The notes beneath the pieces were generated by a model. It was not told the origin of the DNA and ran no database searches. It worked only from the letters and a program-made list of their open reading frames with translations. This document shows positions 60,699-64,000 of a stretch of 64,000 bases of DNA, one piece after another. Source of the DNA: Sisyra terminalis (Eukaryota; Arthropoda; Insecta; Neuroptera; Sisyridae); NCBI GenBank assembly GCA_958496175.1, contig OY292280.1, forward strand, positions 14,756,001 to 14,820,000, written 5' to 3'. The position numbers and the translations under genes were made by a program. The stretch's first letter is position 1, and each line of letters opens with the position of its first letter.

Positions 60699-61919
60699 AA
60701 AGAAATTCATATATATCTTCAGACTGATTAAAATTTCCAAATTCTTCGTATGACGTCATTTTTTTTCTACAGGGGCACCTGTGTAATTTATAAACCTTGC
60801 GTGTTTCTCCCATATTTCAGCCGAAATGAATATATGTTTACTGTACTATTATACGTTAAATTAGAAAAAAAAATGGAATTAGGATATACATATAAGTCTG
60901 TATAAATTCTCAGATTAGATTGTTGGAATTCTCAAAAAATCAGTTTTTAGTATTACAGAAAAATAAATAAAAGATCCTATAAATAATTTTTAAAAAATGG
61001 TTGTTTAAATTAGTATTTTTATGCTTCAATCAATTGAGATTGAACTTTGAACAAGCCGAATTATTTATTCGAAATTCTATTTTTTTTTTTTATCACTTCT
61101 GGAATATTATATAATTGGAAATTGTTAAGTGTAGACCATGTAGAATTTTGTAAAATACAGTAAATATTACACCTAATATTTTTAACATAGAAAATTTTGA
61201 AGATTTAGTACCCATGGTACGTATACGATGTCTATATTATTGAAGAAATATTTTTTTTTATTAAGTTACGTTTGCGTTTAACACATAATTGCAAACAGTT
61301 GTAATCGCAAAATTACATCTCCGTGCGCAAAACTCGTGAAACAATTAAAATCTTTGAGGTTAGGGTATAGGGGGCACAGTTTTCTTGTTTTTATTAGATC
61401 AATTTTATTTTATTTAATAAAGTAATTAACTCTGATAAATTATTTTGTAATACTAACAATAATAATTTCGACTTGTTTTGCTATTGAAACCCAAAAAATA
61501 TAATTTTTAAAAGGTCACCGTCGTAGCCAGTCGTAGCTGTCATTGATGATTATTGGGTAATTTTTGGGTTATAGAGATTTTCAAAAATTGTGTTGGTTAC
61601 CCTTCCGGAAATTTTATTTAAGTATTTATGGTATTTATCATTTGTAAAATTTGATTTTTTATATGCCTTACTATTTATTTGCTTATTTTATTTTTATGAA
61701 ATCTTGTATCAATTCATTTTTTTCTAAATGAAGTATTGGTGTTATCGTTTTTAACAATATAAGTTCTATTCTACATAAGTACCGTAAGCACCTACTTAGT
61801 ATGTACAGAACACTAAGCCTGCTAAGTTTTCTTTTGGCAAATTCTTGAATGATTATTTTGATTTTTCGTATTAACTTTATGTCTTTGCTGTAGATTTATT
61901 TTTCAAAAGTTGGAGAGAA
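60699..61919. other. Spacer and presumed promoter of Drp1
   Basis: AT-rich, with no coding sequence recognised. A CTGTAG preceding 61894 could be an acceptor for a 5' UTR intron just upstream of the Drp1 ATG. Confidence 0.5.
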
Positions 61920-64000
61920 ATGGAGGCACTGATACCGGTTATTAACAAATTGCAGGACGTTTTCAATACCGTCGGTACTGATTTGATTCAGTTGCCGCAA
62001 ATTGTTGTATTGGGTGCTCAGGTTTGTTGTATGTCATATAAGTAACGATAACTTATCTCAACATTTGTTTTATTTTAGAGTTCCGGAAAAAGTTCGGTAA
62101 TTGAAAGTCTTGTAGGGAAATCGTTTTTACCGCGAGGAACCGGAATTGTGACTCGTCGACCACTCGTTTTACAATTAATTTATTGTTCGCAAGATGACAA
62201 AGAACATCGAACAGCTGAAAGTAATCACCTGTGATTTATTTTACTAAAACAATTGCTTTATTTCCACAAGTATGACCATATCACAAATGCTTCTTAAGCC
62301 TAGTACACACTAGTATACTATGTTGCGCGATTTATCTATAGACATTGTTCTTTGTCTCATTTAGCGATGTAAATTTCTAAGTTTAATTTTCGCAGCCCAC
62401 TTGATTAACACATCAAATGTGTGTGTTTCTTTATTGTTTACGTTGGTGAAACATACTCTATAAGGCCAAGCTCCTCCTCTAACTAACATGCTGGACTCAT
62501 TACTAAAGCATAATGAATTGAATTTTAACGAGTTTTTATAATTACAATTTGTAGGTACAATCAATGCGAGTGAATGGGGTGTGTTTTTACATGAACCAGA
62601 GAAAGTGTACACAAACTTCACTGATATCCGCAATGAGATTGCAATGGAAACGGATCGAATGGCCGGAACGAACAAGGAAATTTGTCCTGAGCCAATCAAT
62701 TTGAAAATTTACTCTGACAGTGTCGTGAATTTGACTCTTATCGACTTGCCAGGAATTACTAAAGTGCCTGTGGGAAACCAGCCGGCAGATATCGAACAAC
62801 AGATTCGAAATATCGTGATCAAATATATAGCAAATCCAAATTCGATTATTCTTGCAGTTGTTACGGCAAATACGGATATGGCTACATCGGAAAGTTTGAA
62901 ACTGGCACGAGATATAGATCCGGATGGTCGTCGAACTTTAGCTGTTGTTACCAAATTGGATTTGATGGACGCTGGCACTGACGCGATTGATATCCTGTGC
63001 GGTAGAGTCATTCCAGTTAAATTAGGAATCATCGGGGTTGTGAATCGATCGCAACAGGACATCAATGAAAATAAAAGTATTAAAGATGCATTGAAAGACG
63101 AAGACGCTTTTCTCCAAAGAAAATATCCGACATTAGCTAATAGAAACGGTACTAAGTATTTAGGAAAAACTTTAAATAGATTGCTAATGCATCACATTCG
63201 AGACTGTCTACCAGATTTAAAAGTATGTTTACAGTTTGACTTATGTGTTTATATTTCCAAACACTGACACCAAAGTCTGGCTAGCTCAAAAGTTTTGAAT
63301 ATGTTTTTTGCCTAACGGCAGATTTAATTCTTTCTTTCATCGTCGTCTATTCTTGGCGAGGTTCTTTAAATCGTGGTAGTCCATTCCTCGTTTTAATAAA
63401 TTCAAAATTACAGTCCTCAGTTTTTCTTGGGTCCTTGCAGATTCTTTTTTACAACATCAAGTATGGACCCTTTATTCTGAATGTGATCTATTTAGTTAGT
63501 TTTTCTTTTTGTATGATCGATTTTTCCTTTACCTAAGTATATATTACAGCAGAAATACTTGCCAGACTTTTGTCAGTTGTGTGGAGATGACTAGAACTTG
63601 TAGCTTCCATTTTTATGTATTTATGATTACTTTTTATATTTAGACAAGAGTTAATGTGATGATGTCTCAGTTTCAAAATTTGTTTACATCATATGGAGAA
63701 GATATTTCCGATAAAAGCCAAATGTTACTGCAAATTATCACTAAATTTGCATCAGCATATTGCTCAACGATTGAAGGAACAGCGCGTAATATTGAAACGA
63801 CAGAACTTTGTGGCGGAGCCCGAATTTGCTACATTTTCCACGAGACATTTGGTCGAGTTTTGGATTCGATTCATCCTTTATCGGGATTGAGTAAAATGGA
63901 TATTTTGACGGCTATGAAAAATGCGACTGGACCTCGACCAGCACTTTTCGTGCCTGAGGTCTCGTTTGAACTGTTGGCGAAAAAACAGATTGCCCGATTA
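61920..64000 (+). CDS. Drp1: Dynamin-related protein 1 (Drp1/DNM1L), 5' part
   Basis: Four exons seen: 61920-62021, 62079-62220, 62555-63222 and 63644 to the window edge, giving residues 1-423 of an open-ended protein. The start [19 protein letters not shown] is the Drp1 N terminus and distinguishes it from classical dynamin (shibire). GTPase motifs: P-loop GAQSSGKSS (32-40) and then DLPG, TKLD and VNRSQQD, all intact. The stalk begins with [13 protein letters not shown], and the last exon includes [15 protein letters not shown] and [14 protein letters not shown]. Drp1 is a cytosolic GTPase that assembles on mitochondria and peroxisomes and drives their fission. The downstream exons (rest of stalk, variable domain, GED) lie beyond the window. 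Intron 2 holds a piggyBac-like fragment. Confidence 0.95.
62298..62400. mobile_element. Truncated piggyBac-like MITE end in Drp1 intron 2
   Basis: Starts right after TTAA (62294-62297) with GCCTAGTACACACTAG and TATGTTGCGCGATTTATC, matching the left end of the gliotactin-intron element for about 100 bases, including TTTAGCGATGTAAATTTCT. No matching right end is found before the next exon. Confidence 0.65.

Noticed and set aside
62361..62699. Minus-strand 112-codon frame over Drp1 exon 3 and a repeat
   Set aside because: Antisense to a conserved GTPase exon and partly in a mobile-element fragment.

Overview
The window is AT-rich nuclear DNA from an arthropod, almost certainly an insect. The genes have many short GT-AG introns, and the predicted proteins resemble Drosophila and vertebrate families, including the insect septate-junction protein gliotactin and an insect-type trithorax. 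The order cannot be fixed from the sequence. I reconstructed seven protein-coding genes by splicing open frames so that phase is kept across every junction. All homology statements come from recognising families by eye; no search was run.

Layout. 1-5370: repeats plus a broken glutaminyl-tRNA synthetase copy (about 1130-1770, minus). 5371-11189 (+): SGSM3-type TBC/SH3/RUN protein, 11 exons. 13131-19465 (-): CACHD1-type VWFA/Cache membrane protein, 13 exons. 20840-25391 (+): gliotactin, 9 exons. 25392-32374: about 7 kb of intergenic repeats. 32375-42337 (-): trithorax/KMT2 histone methyltransferase, 8 exons. 43655-46274 (-): Integrator subunit 12, 5 exons. 47556-51578 (+): organic anion transporter (Oatp30B-like), 10 exons. 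51579-61919: a 10 kb gene-poor stretch dominated by a 6.5 kb inverted repeat (54189-60698). 61920-64000 (+): the first four exons of Drp1, cut by the window edge.

The genes do not form a pathway. They are a typical mixed set: Rab-GAP signalling, a calcium-channel or Wnt-receptor modulator, epithelial junction, chromatin, snRNA processing, transport and mitochondrial fission. trx and Ints12 both act in transcription but are simply neighbours.

Mobile DNA is abundant in introns and spacers. I could define hAT-like elements (one with a clean 8-bp target duplication), TTAA-flanked piggyBac-like elements, TA-flanked mariner-like elements, several MITE families and a tRNA-derived SINE nested in a MITE. 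The most unusual structure is the hierarchical palindrome at 54189-60698. It is symmetric about 57443.5, with arms near-identical over about 2.8 kb, and contains smaller palindromes. It looks like a foldback-type element, but a collapsed or hairpin assembly artefact is not excluded.

Other points of interest are two stop-free introns whose length is a multiple of three (trx, Oatp), a GC-AG intron in gliotactin, and a Taspase1-like cleavage motif beside a C2HC finger in trithorax.
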